The translations under genes were made by a program, and so were the position numbers. A stretch of 64,000 nucleotides of DNA from Mucilaginibacter frigoritolerans (GTDB lineage Bacteria; Bacteroidota; Bacteroidia; Sphingobacteriales; Sphingobacteriaceae): assembly GCF_007830615.1 (NCBI RefSeq), contig NZ_VLLI01000018.1, positions 51,760-115,759 of the forward strand, written 5' to 3'. This document shows positions 46,337 through 56,109 of the stretch, in pieces. The notes beneath the pieces were generated by a model that was not told the origin of the DNA, did no database searches, and worked only from the letters and a program-made list of their open reading frames with translations. Position 1 is the first letter of the stretch, and each line of letters begins with the position of its first letter.

Positions 46337-46376
46337 AAAAGGGGTTGTCTGAATATCAATTCAGACAACCCCTTTT
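46337..46376 (-). terminator. Intrinsic terminator of parC
   Basis: AAAAGGGGTTGTCTGAAT (46337-46354) pairs perfectly over 18 bp with the complementary arm at 46359-46376 around loop ATCA. On the minus strand it begins 25 bp after the parC stop and is followed by AT-rich DNA. Confidence 0.92.
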
Positions 46377-46400
46377 ATTAAGAAATGCCAAGTTCGTGAT

Positions 46401-49094
46401 TTAAAACAACCCTAATTGTCCATCATCATCTATTTCAATATCATCCGGATTAGTAATTTCAAAATCAACCGGCTTGGAAGCCGCCCCGGGCTCATTTTGG
46501 GAGCTTGACTCATTTTCGGCATCCGGGCTCAAATCTTCGTTGTCTCCAGCATCCTCATCAGCAACACTTTCTTCAACCTCCGGATTAATCTCCTGTAATA
46601 ATTCAACTGTCTTAACCGGATGCAGTGAAAGGCGATTACCCATTGCCTTCATGCCTTTAACATCAATTAAGGTACTTAAATCAACTTCAAGCATTTCGGG
46701 TGTTTGCTCTTTCCCCTTTAATTGCTGTACATTCACAATGGCTTGTGCCGCTCCTGATATTAACACCAGTTTTGAACCCGCTTCATCACTAATAATACTG
46801 GTTTGTTTTCCTATTGCTGCGTTTTCAAAAGTGAATCTTTTAACCAGGTAATTTTTTGATTTCCCTTCCAGATGAACTACCGAGTATACTTTTTCTGGGT
46901 TGTATTTTTCAATAACAATCATTTTATCATCAAAATGATTATTTAAATCAAAACTGGTTAGTTCATAAATACCATTGCTTAAAACGGTTAATATCCTATC
47001 GTCGCCGTCAAACTCACCAAGGTACTTACCTCTGCCATCCGCATTTAAGCGTTTCAAAGTATCATCATACCATATTTTGCGGCCCGATAATGTTGACTTC
47101 CCTTTATTTTTAAGGCTGATTTTTTTAACCGGGTACTTAGTAATAATATTCCCAATTGAGTTACGGCCTTTTATGGTCAGGGCTGCAAAATCTTCATCAA
47201 ACTGTAGCTTTTTCAATTTGCTTTGGGGCTTCAACTGAATATTAACTACTTCGGCTTCGCCATTCGGATTGGCCGAAAAATACAATACACGGGTGCCTTT
47301 AGTACCTTTGGTTAAATCATATTCCTTATCGCGCGTAACGCCCACTACCGAAAAACGTTTTATAAAGCTTACCCCGCTTTGCCCGTCTTTGTAAATCATG
47401 TTGTAAACCGTACGCTCATCATTCTTTTTAAATACGGCTACGTGAATAATTTCTTTACCCACAAAAACCTTATCCTGCACTTTGGTAATCATGCAGCGGC
47501 CATCTTCTCTAAAAACAATAATCTCATCAATATCTGAGCAGTCTCCAACAAATTCATCCTTCTTTAAACCGGTACCAATAAAGCCATCGGCACGGTTAAC
47601 ATATAATTTAACGTTTGCCAATGCCACCTGTGCCGCTTCTACTCTGTCAAATGTTCTTAACTCAGTTTTACGTTCACGGCCCTTGCCATATTTTTCCTTT
47701 AGTTTAAGAAACCAGGCAATGGTATAATCTGTTAAATGTTTAAGGTGATGTTTTACTTCTTTTATTTCTTCTTCTAAACCTTTAATCTGCTCATCCGTTT
47801 TCTTCACATCAAAACGGGTAATGCTGCTCATCGGTTTATCAATCAGTTTCTTATAATCTTCAGGCAAAATTTCGCGATAAAACTGCGGAAAGAAAGGTGT
47901 AAATAAACGGTTCAGGACTTCCTGTACCATTTCAAAATTACTCGAGCTTTCGTAGTCTGGATGCTTATACATGCCTTCCTGAATAAATATTTTAAGCAGG
48001 GAGCTGAAAAATATTTTTTCCATCAGTTCCTTTAGCTTAATATCCAGCTCCATCTTTAATAAACGACGGGTGTTATGCGTGCTTTCTGAGAGCATATCAT
48101 TTACACTCATAAAGCGGGGCCGGTCACTTTGTATTACGCAGGTATTGGGCGATATAGAAACCTCACAATCAGTAAAAGCATAAAGTGCATCAATGGTTAC
48201 ATCAGGTGATATGCCGGGCGCCAGGTGCACAATAATCTCCACCGTACTAGCCGTATTATCTTCAATCTTTTTGATTTTGATCTTCCCTTTTTCGTTGGCT
48301 GATACTATGCTTTCCATTAATCCGCCGGTAGTAGTGGTAAAAGGAATTTCGGTAATGGCTAAAGTCTTTTTATCGCGCTCTACAATTTTGGCGCGTACCC
48401 TCACTTTACCACCCCGCTGACCTTCATTATAGGCCGAAGTATCGGCCATTCCTCCTGTAGAAAAATCAGGAACTAGATTAGGGCGGACACCCTTTAATAC
48501 TTCAATAGAAGCATCAATCAGTTCGATAAAATTATGGGGCAATATTTTGGTAGCCAAACCTACGGCAATACCATCAGCACCTTGGGCAAGCAACAACGGG
48601 AATTTAACCGGAAGCGTTATTGGTTCGCGGTTACGGCCATCGTAACTGGCTTGCCAATCGGTAGTATCGGGGTTAAAAACAACATCGAGCGCAAATTTGG
48701 ATAAACGGGCCTCAATATAACGTGGCGCAGCAGCTGAGTCACCTGTTACCGGATCGCCCCAGTTACCTTGACAGTCAATCAGTAAATTCTTCTGCCCTAT
48801 TTGCACCATAGCATCACCAATAGAAGCATCCCCGTGCGGGTGATACTTCATGGTATTACCAATAACGTTGGCGGCTTTGTTAAAGCGCCCGTCGTCCATC
48901 TCCTTAAGCGAATGCAGGATACGGCGTTGAACGGGTTTTAAACCATCATTAATATGCGGAACGGCGCGGTCAAGGATTACATAAGAAGCATAATCCAAAA
49001 ACCAGTTTTCGTACAGGCCGTCGAGTGAGGTAATGTTGTGTAATTTATCTTCGTTATTCGCAGTTATCTCGTCGTTGTTTAAATCTTCACTCAT
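46401..49094 (-). CDS. parC: DNA topoisomerase IV subunit A (ParC)
   Basis: The protein has 897 residues. The breakage-reunion domain (about 30-480) has GLKPVQRRIL, HPHGDASIGDAM and active-site Tyr126 in APRYIEARL; a beta-pinwheel C-terminal domain follows (about 510-800), then an acidic tail ending DIEIDDDGQLGLF. At the position matching quinolone-contact Ser80 of E. coli ParC there is Ala90, with Ser91 next to it, which I believe is usual in Bacteroidota. It cleaves and rejoins DNA with ParE, whose gene lies 18 kb away on the other strand. Confidence 0.93.
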   Translation of the reverse strand: MSEDLNNDEITANNEDKLHNITSLDGLYENWFLDYASYVILDRAVPHINDGLKPVQRRILHSLKEMDDGRFNKAANVIGNTMKYHPHGDASIGDAMVQIGQKNLLIDCQGNWGDPVTGDSAAAPRYIEARLSKFALDVVFNPDTTDWQASYDGRNREPITLPVKFPLLLAQGADGIAVGLATKILPHNFIELIDASIEVLKGVRPNLVPDFSTGGMADTSAYNEGQRGGKVRVRAKIVERDKKTLAITEIPFTTTTGGLMESIVSANEKGKIKIKKIEDNTASTVEIIVHLAPGISPDVTIDALYAFTDCEVSISPNTCVIQSDRPRFMSVNDMLSESTHNTRRLLKMELDIKLKELMEKIFFSSLLKIFIQEGMYKHPDYESSSNFEMVQEVLNRLFTPFFPQFYREILPEDYKKLIDKPMSSITRFDVKKTDEQIKGLEEEIKEVKHHLKHLTDYTIAWFLKLKEKYGKGRERKTELRTFDRVEAAQVALANVKLYVNRADGFIGTGLKKDEFVGDCSDIDEIIVFREDGRCMITKVQDKVFVGKEIIHVAVFKKNDERTVYNMIYKDGQSGVSFIKRFSVVGVTRDKEYDLTKGTKGTRVLYFSANPNGEAEVVNIQLKPQSKLKKLQFDEDFAALTIKGRNSIGNIITKYPVKKISLKNKGKSTLSGRKIWYDDTLKRLNADGRGKYLGEFDGDDRILTVLSNGIYELTSFDLNNHFDDKMIVIEKYNPEKVYSVVHLEGKSKNYLVKRFTFENAAIGKQTSIISDEAGSKLVLISGAAQAIVNVQQLKGKEQTPEMLEVDLSTLIDVKGMKAMGNRLSLHPVKTVELLQEINPEVEESVADEDAGDNEDLSPDAENESSSQNEPGAASKPVDFEITNPDDIEIDDDGQLGLF

Positions 49095-49229
49095 TGATTC
49101 GCTTAAAAGTTTGGATTTGTAAAGATAAGGATAATGTGCCGATGTGCTGATTTAAGAAATACAGATTTTTTGAACACATTATATCATTTCAACATTAGTT
49201 CACTTGTTCATCGCATATGTAAACTCAAA

Positions 49230-49736
49230 TCAATCTTTCCTAATCTCCCTTATCATTTTTCCATAGTCCCATTTCCTTAACATGGCATTTACCGTATTTA
49301 CAATTCGCTTGGCACGTGTTTCCTGGGTTTTGGCACCGTCAATCCACTTTATAAAATAATCGCGGTGTGATTTGGCCAGACTATTAAAAAAGGTCCAGGT
49401 CTCCGGTTCAAAATCAAAACACTCTTTCAAGTCATCCGGCATCTCTACCTTATATTCGGTATCTTCTTCAATACTTACCAGTAGCATTGCCCCAGCATTT
49501 TTCCGGATGCCTTTTCTTACCTCAGCTTTCAAAGCCATAATGAAATCACCGTTTCCCATTGGCATTAACGCCATGCCCTTTACTTCAAATCCATCCAGCA
49601 TTCCCCGCACTCTGAAAGATTTTTTAAATCCGGGCTTAATTTGCTGTGCAATATCCACCGGAACTTCAATATAGGTCCATCCGGTCTTTTCTCCCTGTTC
49701 AGCAAATTGCAAAATAATGGTGCTAAACTCAATCAT
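49230..49736 (-). CDS. YdeI/OmpD-associated family protein with DUF1905 domain
   Basis: This 168-residue protein has two parts: an N-terminal DUF1905 beta domain (WTYIEVPVDIAQQIKPGFK, KGMALMPMGNGDFIMAL) and a C-terminal YdeI-type helical domain (FNSLAKSHRDYFIKWIDGAK, TRAKRIVNTVNAM). YdeI-like proteins have been linked to bacteriocin or peptide resistance; the mechanism is unclear. It is monocistronic. Confidence 0.88.
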   Translation of the reverse strand: MIEFSTIILQFAEQGEKTGWTYIEVPVDIAQQIKPGFKKSFRVRGMLDGFEVKGMALMPMGNGDFIMALKAEVRKGIRKNAGAMLLVSIEEDTEYKVEMPDDLKECFDFEPETWTFFNSLAKSHRDYFIKWIDGAKTQETRAKRIVNTVNAMLRKWDYGKMIREIRKD

Positions 49737-49898
49737 AATGATGCTTTAATTCAATTTTATTGAAAAATTACCAAGGAAATAATCCTAAGGTTAAATGTTT
49801 GTTAAATCTAATTTTCAAGTAAATATTCTTGTAACACTTTCGAACTTTGTAGTGTCTTATCAATATAAAATCTAAAAGTAAAACTTAATACAAACATC

Positions 49899-50324
49899 AT
49901 GAAAACCTTAAAATCAGTACTGGCAGGCATCGCGTTGCTTTTTATTTCTGTAGCAGCTAATGCAACCGTTCATCCGACTGCTGACAAACCTACAAAAACA
50001 GACATAATAAACATTTATATCGATGCTATTACTCACGGAAAAGCAAATACACTTGCAAATGTTTTGGACGATGCTATGGAATACGACGTTCAAAGAGGCG
50101 AGAATGTAAATGCCCTTAACAAAGATCAATTGATCCAGTCATTAAAAGATGCCGGAACAAATGATGCAAGTGTTACTACCGAAACCACAATTTTAGCTGA
50201 TGATGATGATGCTTCAACAGTGAAAGTGACATTTAAATATGCCGATTACACACGCACAGATGTAGTTACCCTATCAAAAACTAACAGCTGGGCAATTACT
50301 AAAGTGGTTACTTCAACCAAGTAA
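49899..50324 (+). CDS. Exported NTF2-like (lumazine-binding-like) protein
   Basis: The protein has 141 residues with a signal peptide ending at ANATV. The mature 115 residues form a SnoaL/NTF2-type cone fold: IINIYIDAITHGKANTLANV, then three or four beta strands with TVKVTFKY, and WAITKVVTS. Small exported members like this are frequent in Bacteroidota and have no assigned reaction. It is convergent with the SGNH hydrolase gene across a shared terminator. Confidence 0.8.
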   Translation: MKTLKSVLAGIALLFISVAANATVHPTADKPTKTDIINIYIDAITHGKANTLANVLDDAMEYDVQRGENVNALNKDQLIQSLKDAGTNDASVTTETTILADDDDASTVKVTFKYADYTRTDVVTLSKTNSWAITKVVTSTK

Positions 50325-50340
50325 TTTAACTTAACATTTT

Positions 50341-50386
50341 AAAAGCCGGAAATAAAGGTTTGATTGATCTTTGTTCCCGGCTTTTT
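50341..50386. terminator. Bidirectional terminator
   Basis: AAAAGCCGG (50341-50349) pairs with CCGGCTTTTT (50377-50386); inner AATAAAG and CTTTGTT extend the stem. It lies between the convergent NTF2-like and SGNH genes. Confidence 0.85.
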
Positions 50387-50395
50387 GCTTTTAGC

Positions 50396-51055
50396 TTAAT
50401 TAACATAAGGCTCTAAAACCTGCTGCCAGCGGTCGTATCCTTTACTATTTAAATGTAACATATCTGGCTGAAATAGGGAGGGGTCCGGGTCAGTTGAATT
50501 GGGTTTTAATATCGCTGTCCCTACATCAATAAAAGTACTGTTGGGTTTGTTAACCAGGTAGCTTTTTATCTGGCTGTTTGCCTTTTCTACTTCACCAAAG
50601 TATTGAGCTCTGCTCGGGCTTAGCTTTATCGACATAAAATAAATACTGGCTCCGGGTAATTGTTTATTAATCATTACCCACAATTTCTTAAACTCTTCAA
50701 AAACAAACTGTCCGCTTTTACCTGCCGCAATATCATTCTCTCCTGCATAAATAAAAACCTTTTGCGGATGATATGGAAATAATATGTAAGGGGTGTAATA
50801 ATCTACCAACTGCTCAAGTGTACAACCGCCAACCCCGCGTTTTATTACAGGCTTACCGGCAAAACGCTGTTCCAGATCAGTCCATTTACGGATAGATGAA
50901 CTACCGATAAACAGGATACCGTTTTTAAGCGAAAAACCAATGCTATCCTGGTGTTTAAATGCCTTAATCTCGTTATCAAAAGGAAAGCCCTGCTGAGCGT
51001 GTAAGCTGGTGGTAAAAGAGATACCTAAAAAAAGTATCAATAACTTTATTTTCAT
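50396..51055 (-). CDS. SGNH/GDSL family esterase, secreted
   Basis: The protein has 219 residues with a signal peptide ending at SLHAQ. SGNH blocks: LFIGSSSIRKW with nucleophile Ser, VGGCTLEQL (Gly), IYAGENDIAAG (Asn) and DMLHLNSKGYDRW (Asp/His). Members deacylate lipids or acetylated sugars. It is followed 31 bp upstream-to-downstream by no partner except cdd, which precedes it on the same strand. Confidence 0.88.
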   Translation of the reverse strand: MKIKLLILFLGISFTTSLHAQQGFPFDNEIKAFKHQDSIGFSLKNGILFIGSSSIRKWTDLEQRFAGKPVIKRGVGGCTLEQLVDYYTPYILFPYHPQKVFIYAGENDIAAGKSGQFVFEEFKKLWVMINKQLPGASIYFMSIKLSPSRAQYFGEVEKANSQIKSYLVNKPNSTFIDVGTAILKPNSTDPDPSLFQPDMLHLNSKGYDRWQQVLEPYVN

Positions 51056-51086
51056 TATTAAAATTTAGCTGTTTTAAATATTGGCC

Positions 51087-51587
51087 TTATACCTTCGCCT
51101 CGTTTACCAATCTGTTTTCAAAAAACATAAAAGGCAAAAAACTGTCAACACCATTCATTACCCAAGCGGGCCCATTAATACAAAATAGTATTACTTCAAA
51201 AGGCTTGTTCTGTTTCTTTTCATACTCAGCCATTACTTGTAGGCACGAACCACAACAGGTAACCGGTTGCGAAATTTCGAATTCATCTGTGCTCGCCGTT
51301 ACCGCCATGGCTTCTATCGGATCATCCGGACAATTAGCCCCCCAATGAAACAAAGCCACCCGTTCTGCACAAAGGCCAGAGGGATAAGCTACATTTTCCT
51401 GGTTACTGCCATAAATAATTTTGCCGCTTTGCAGCTTTAATGCAACGCCCACCCTAAATTTAGAATAAGGCGAATGGGAGTTTTCCATTGCCTTTATGGC
51501 CTCATGGCAGAGGCTGTAATCAGGAGTGCTTAATTCTTGTAAAGTATTATATTCTTTAAAAGCTATTTTTATTTCGTGTTCTGTCAT
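51087..51587 (-). CDS. cdd: Cytidine deaminase
   Basis: From the ATG at 51587 the protein has 166 residues. Zinc site: Cys73-Ala-Glu75 (GLCAERVALF) with the proton-shuttle Glu, and Cys112 and Cys115 in CCGSCLQVM. SPYSKFRVGVAL is the substrate-side N-terminal block of tetrameric cytidine deaminases. It converts cytidine and deoxycytidine to uridine forms in pyrimidine salvage. The ATG at 51620, 11 codons upstream, overlaps a likely TACATTG promoter box and is less likely. Confidence 0.93.
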   Translation of the reverse strand: MTEHEIKIAFKEYNTLQELSTPDYSLCHEAIKAMENSHSPYSKFRVGVALKLQSGKIIYGSNQENVAYPSGLCAERVALFHWGANCPDDPIEAMAVTASTDEFEISQPVTCCGSCLQVMAEYEKKQNKPFEVILFCINGPAWVMNGVDSFLPFMFFENRLVNEAKV

Positions 51588-51819
51588 TTTTATTAGCCCT
51601 GCTGAAACAGGGGGATACAATGTACAAAATTTTCAATCACAAAGTACCTGTCAAGTTATTTTAAACGCTTCAACTCAATAAAAGTTTTATCCGCCATATT
51701 TCATTAAAGGGCATTCAAACAAGCTATTGTCATAACTTTTGGTTATCGGTCATTGTATATTATGATGAAAACGAGCATTCAATAGTGCCGAAATTTGTCC
51801 TAATAAAAAATTAATAACA

Positions 51820-52797
51820 ATGCAAGTTCAACAACATCAATTAACCAATACAAACGGAGCATTCCTTAATATAAATGAAACCATTCGCAAAGTCATATTC
51901 ATTATTTGTGTTATCTTTTGTCTTACTCCTTTTTCCAGTCCGGTAATAGCTTTATTAATGGGTTTGGTAATGGCACAGGTAATGGGGCATCCGTATTTAC
52001 ACCTTAATCATAAAGCCACACACCTATTACTACAGGTATCAGTAGTAGGTTTAGGCTTCGGAATGAATATCCACAGTGCGTTGCAAGCTGGTAAAGAAGG
52101 AGTATTATTTACCATAGCCTCTATCAGCGGTACTTTAATTTTCGGATATTTTATGGGCAAATGGTTAACTATTGAAAAGAAAACCTCCTTCCTTATTTCA
52201 GCAGGTACAGCTATTTGCGGTGGAAGTGCCATTGCAGCTATCTCACCAGTTATCAAAGCCGAAGAAAAACAGATTTCAGTTGCCCTGGGTTGTGTATTCG
52301 TTTTAAACTCGATAGCTTTATTTGTTTTTCCTGTAATTGGTCATCACCTTAATTTATCACAAACCCAGTTTGGCCTGTGGTGTGCCATTGCCATACACGA
52401 TACCAGTTCTGTTGTAGGCGCTGCAAGTAAATATGGCACTCATGCCCTGGAAGTTGCCACAACCGTAAAACTGGCAAGAGCATTATGGATTGTTCCGGTA
52501 ACCTTCCTTTCATCATTTGTATTTAAAAACAAATCAAAAAAAGTGAGCATCCCTTATTTCATCGGTCTGTTTATTCTGGCAGTTATAGCAAATACCTATA
52601 TCTCTGCGGTAACAATTGCGGCACCTTATTTAATTGAAATTGCCAAAGCCGGGCTAACACTTACTCTGTTTTTAATAGGTGCAGGTTTATCACGTACTGT
52701 TTTAGCATCAGTTGGTTTTAGGCCCCTTTTACAGGGCGTTATATTGTGGATTGCCATATCAACCACGGCTTTATATGCAGTAATGCATCTGGCGTAA
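51820..52797 (+). CDS. YeiH/UPF0324 family putative sulfate exporter
   Basis: This 325-residue membrane protein has about 10 TM helices. Family features include FLTPFSSPVIALLMGL-like sequence, VVGLGFGMNIHSALQAGKEG, the cavity motif SAGTAICGGSAIAA and IAIHDTSSVVGAA. YeiH-like proteins are annotated as anion exporters; a sulfur substrate is suggested by family annotation only. It is alone, ending in a perfect bidirectional terminator. Confidence 0.9.
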   Translation: MQVQQHQLTNTNGAFLNINETIRKVIFIICVIFCLTPFSSPVIALLMGLVMAQVMGHPYLHLNHKATHLLLQVSVVGLGFGMNIHSALQAGKEGVLFTIASISGTLIFGYFMGKWLTIEKKTSFLISAGTAICGGSAIAAISPVIKAEEKQISVALGCVFVLNSIALFVFPVIGHHLNLSQTQFGLWCAIAIHDTSSVVGAASKYGTHALEVATTVKLARALWIVPVTFLSSFVFKNKSKKVSIPYFIGLFILAVIANTYISAVTIAAPYLIEIAKAGLTLTLFLIGAGLSRTVLASVGFRPLLQGVILWIAISTTALYAVMHLA

Positions 52798-52845
52798 ATT
52801 AAAGCGGAATAATGTCCGGCTCTTAGTATCTAAAGCGGTCCCAAC

Positions 52846-52882
52846 AAAAAAGGCATGAAGTTATAAACTTCATGCCTTTTTT
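52846..52882. terminator. Bidirectional intrinsic terminator
   Basis: AAAAAAGGCATGAAGTT (52846-52862) pairs perfectly over 17 bp with AACTTCATGCCTTTTTT (52866-52882) around a 3-nt loop. It serves the convergent YeiH-like and alcohol dehydrogenase genes. Confidence 0.95.
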
Positions 52883-52905
52883 GAAAATTAGCGGATAGTG
52901 AATGA

Positions 52906-53949
52906 TTATAAAGTAGCCATATCAATTACAAAACGATAACGAACATCACCTTTTTGCATTCTATCATATGCAGCGTGAATGTTTTTTATGTCGATCATTT
53001 CAATATCAGAAACAATATTGTTTGCCGCACAGAAATCAAGCATTTCCTGAGTTTCAGCCAAACCGCCAATACCTGACCCCGCTAAACTTTTTCTGCCCCC
53101 CAATAAACTGAAAGCTGCAATTTCTGCGGGTTTTGGTGGTACACCAACGCAAATATGAACGCCATTGGTTCTTAGTAAAGACAAGTACATATTAAAATCG
53201 TGCTCAGCAGATACAGTGTCTAAAATAAAATCAAAAGTACCTTTGGCTGCTTTAATTTGCTCAGGATCGGTAGTTACCACAAAATGATGCGCTCCCAGCT
53301 TTTTAGCGTCTTCTTCTTTTTTAGGTGAGGTACTTAATACGGTAACTTCTGCACCAAAAGCAACGCCAAATTTAACCGCCATGTGGCCAAGTCCACCTAA
53401 ACCTAATACGGCTAATTTATGTCCTTTACCAACTTTCCAGTATCTTAAAGGTGAGTAAGTGGTAATACCGGCACATAATAATGGTGCTGTAGCAGCCAAA
53501 TCCACCTCTTCAGAAATGTGTAATACAAAATCTTCATTTACTACAATTGAGTTGGAGTAACCACCATAGGTAGGGGTTTTGTGATCCTGTTCTAAACCGT
53601 TATAGGTTTGTGAGCTGCCATTTAAGCAATATTGCTCCAAATCTTGTTTGCAGTTTTCACACACACGGCACGAGTCAACCAAACAGCCCGTTCCGGCAAG
53701 TTGACCTACCTTAAAGTTTTTAACATGATCACCCACCTTAACAATACGGCCAACTATTTCATGCCCCGGTACCATTGGGAATATCCCTGGGAACCAATCG
53801 TTTTTAATTTGATGAAGATCGGAGTGGCAAACGCCACAAAATAAAATGTCAAATTGCACATCATGAGGGCCAACTTCACGACGTTCAAAGTCCCAGGGAG
53901 CCAGGTCAGTTTCCGGGCTTTGCGCTGCATATCCTTTTACAGGTATCAT
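52906..53949 (-). CDS. Zinc-dependent NAD(P) alcohol dehydrogenase (YahK/CAD-like)
   Basis: The protein has 347 residues. Catalytic zinc site: Cys41 in GVCHSD, His63-Glu64 in PGHEIVG; structural zinc Cys94, Cys97, Cys100 and Cys108. The Rossmann motif GLGGLGHMAVKF and the NADPH-type STSPKKEEDAKKLGAHHF follow. It reduces aldehydes broadly, like YahK or cinnamyl alcohol dehydrogenases. The AraC-type gene lies 88 bp upstream on the same strand and may regulate it. Confidence 0.93.
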   Translation of the reverse strand: MIPVKGYAAQSPETDLAPWDFERREVGPHDVQFDILFCGVCHSDLHQIKNDWFPGIFPMVPGHEIVGRIVKVGDHVKNFKVGQLAGTGCLVDSCRVCENCKQDLEQYCLNGSSQTYNGLEQDHKTPTYGGYSNSIVVNEDFVLHISEEVDLAATAPLLCAGITTYSPLRYWKVGKGHKLAVLGLGGLGHMAVKFGVAFGAEVTVLSTSPKKEEDAKKLGAHHFVVTTDPEQIKAAKGTFDFILDTVSAEHDFNMYLSLLRTNGVHICVGVPPKPAEIAAFSLLGGRKSLAGSGIGGLAETQEMLDFCAANNIVSDIEMIDIKNIHAAYDRMQKGDVRYRFVIDMATL

Positions 53950-54037
53950 ATTTTTTATAGTTTAATGTTTCTACAAAGATGGGGTTCTGCGTTTAAATAA
54001 GTTTACCCGTAAAGTCCAAATTGATTGACTAATCAGT

Positions 54038-54919
54038 TCAATCTACCAAAACAAATTCTCTATTTTTAGTTTCTGATGGGGTATGGCCAAAGTACTCTTT
54101 ATACAACCTTGAAAAATGTGCTACACTCTCAAAGCCCAACGAATAACAAACATCCTTTACCGGTAAGTTTGTCCTCAATAACTCGTTAGCCTTGGTCAAT
54201 CTCTTTTGCCTGATCCACTGGGCAGGAGGAATCTGATAAATAGATTGAAAATCGCGCTTAAAACTGGAAAGGCTCCTGCCAGATAAATAGGCCAGGTCAG
54301 TTAAAGTGACCGGGTTGGCATAATTTTCTTCAACAATAGACGGGATATCCGTAAAAACCTGTTTTTTCAATTGCAGTATCTGCTGAAACAGATTCTTGTC
54401 AGTGCTGGCAATATCAAAAAGCAATTCGAGCATTTTAATTTTCATCAAACCTGCATCTATATTATCAGGCTCACTGAAATACGGTTTTAATGATTCAAAG
54501 AATTTGAGTAGTCTTTCACCTACTGGTTTCACTTCTACCTTCACCGGTTCGGCACAATTAATTGATTCAATTTTGGCTATCTTCATAAAATCAACCAAAA
54601 ACTCCTCTTTTAAAAAAAATAACATACTATCATATAACATGTTATTTTCAGGGTTTCCGCTTTTATTAAAAGTAACCATCGTTGCCTTTTTAAGTAACAC
54701 CATTTCATTTTTATGCAACATAAAGGCGCTATTGCCCTGCGTAATGCGGTTAGTACCTTCTAACACCACCATCAGCATATGCTCCTCCAAATACATACAC
54801 CCCTCAACATGGCTTGAGTGGGTACACGATTCAACCAAACTAACACCATTCATTTTTAGTTCCCGCAAATAATAGGGAGCCGTGGTTAAAACATCAGGAA
54901 CTTTTACCGCCTTCATCAA
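54038..54919 (-). CDS. AraC family transcriptional regulator
   Basis: The protein has 293 residues: an N-terminal cupin-like ligand domain (about 1-170) and two HTH motifs at the C-terminus (VTLTDLAYLSGRSLSSFKRD and VKDVCYSLGFESVAHFSRLY) with the closing YFGHTPSE. It belongs to the AraC group common beside oxidoreductase genes. A GAACTTTG -7-like box lies about 25 nt upstream of the start on the minus strand. Its probable target is the alcohol dehydrogenase gene downstream. Confidence 0.92.
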   Translation of the reverse strand: MMKAVKVPDVLTTAPYYLRELKMNGVSLVESCTHSSHVEGCMYLEEHMLMVVLEGTNRITQGNSAFMLHKNEMVLLKKATMVTFNKSGNPENNMLYDSMLFFLKEEFLVDFMKIAKIESINCAEPVKVEVKPVGERLLKFFESLKPYFSEPDNIDAGLMKIKMLELLFDIASTDKNLFQQILQLKKQVFTDIPSIVEENYANPVTLTDLAYLSGRSLSSFKRDFQSIYQIPPAQWIRQKRLTKANELLRTNLPVKDVCYSLGFESVAHFSRLYKEYFGHTPSETKNREFVLVD

Positions 54920-55096
54920 TATATTTATTTATGGCTCAAAGTTCAGCATTATTTAAATGATATGCTATTCTTTTTAGTCCAAAGCTATTGCCTATTTGGT
55001 TCAATTGATCTATTATTTTATTATCGATTATGTCTATTCTGTTCTTTAAATAATATTTACAACCAAATACAGCCATGCATTTTGTATTTTTACCAC

Positions 55097-55990
55097 GTGG
55101 CAACTCCAATCAAGAAAAAAGCTCCCGAGAGAAAAACTCCTGAAAAAAAATCACCGGTAAAGAAAAGAACTCCCCCTAAAAAAAGAAAAACCTCCAATGG
55201 AACGCCTTTACAGGTAAAGTTTGTAATAGCTATAATTATACTGGTATTGCTTTCGCCTTTTTATTATGGATATGTTTTAAAAAGCTTCTCATCTGGCTGG
55301 CGGTGGATAAAGGATTTTGGCAGTAACCCACATTATCATACTTACACCGACTTCAATATACCCATTCCTAATCAATACAGCATTCACGGCATTGATGTAT
55401 CATCCTATCAGGGTAAAATAGACTGGCAAAAGGTAAAAAATATGGATGAGGATGATGTGCATATCAGCTTTGCTTATATTAAAGCTACTGAAGGCATATT
55501 ACAGGTTGATCCTTATTTTCAGCGTAACTGGCGCGAAGCTGCTAAAATGGGCATTGTTTGTGGAGCTTATCATTATTTCAGACCTAAACTTAACAGTAAA
55601 CTACAGGCTTACTTCTTTTTACAAACGGTAAATATAGAAAAAGGTGATTTACCCATGGTGGTTGACATTGAACGTTTAGATGGCCTTCCTCCTGCTAAAA
55701 TGCGCGAAGAACTGCAGGTATTTTTGAGCGAGATAGAAGCCAGAACAGGGTCAAAGCCCGTTATTTATTCGGGCTTAAAATTTTATCAGGATAACCTGCA
55801 GGGTTATTTTGATAGCTATAACCTTTGGATAGCGCATTACTATCATCCTGAGCTTGATGTAAGTAAAAGTACCAATTGGAAGTTTTGGCAACACTCAGAC
55901 AAGGCTAAAGTAAACGGCATTAACCATGTGGTTGATTTTAACGTTTTTAACGGCGATGGCGTAGCTTTTAAAAAAATGCTGATTCAATAA
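55097..55990 (+). CDS. GH25 lysozyme-family muramidase with N-terminal membrane anchor
   Basis: From a GTG at 55097 the protein has 297 residues: VATPIKKKAPERKTPEKKSP and more basic, Pro-rich sequence, one TM helix (FVIAIIILVLLSPFYYGYVL) and the GH25 barrel with HGIDVSSYQGKIDW, FAYIKATEG, catalytic DLPMVVDIE and a closing WKFWQHS. It cleaves the muramic acid-GlcNAc bond of peptidoglycan on the outer face of the inner membrane. A frame opening at 54962 would add 45 hydrophobic residues unlike the family; GTG is preferred. Confidence 0.85.
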   Translation: MATPIKKKAPERKTPEKKSPVKKRTPPKKRKTSNGTPLQVKFVIAIIILVLLSPFYYGYVLKSFSSGWRWIKDFGSNPHYHTYTDFNIPIPNQYSIHGIDVSSYQGKIDWQKVKNMDEDDVHISFAYIKATEGILQVDPYFQRNWREAAKMGIVCGAYHYFRPKLNSKLQAYFFLQTVNIEKGDLPMVVDIERLDGLPPAKMREELQVFLSEIEARTGSKPVIYSGLKFYQDNLQGYFDSYNLWIAHYYHPELDVSKSTNWKFWQHSDKAKVNGINHVVDFNVFNGDGVAFKKMLIQ

Positions 55991-56080
55991 TTGTATAAAT
56001 TAACGCATCATTTCAATAAGACACACAGAAGCATTCATTAACCTAAATTGTTAATATTTTTAACTACTAAAAATTTAGTT

Positions 56081-56109
56081 ATATATTAGGTCATCCAAGC
56101 CTAATATAT
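56081..56109 (+). promoter_or_regulatory. 10-bp inverted repeat overlapping the start codon
   Basis: ATATATTAGG (56081-56090), 9-nt spacer, CCTAATATAT (56100-56109). The ATG of the outer-membrane protein gene is at 56108-56110, so the right arm covers two of its bases. It could be an operator or an mRNA stem that hides the start codon. Confidence 0.6.

Noticed and set aside
54396..54872. 158-residue plus-strand frame opposite the AraC gene
   Set aside because: Low-complexity Ser/Thr-rich translation typical of an antisense shadow; the AraC frame has clear HTH motifs.
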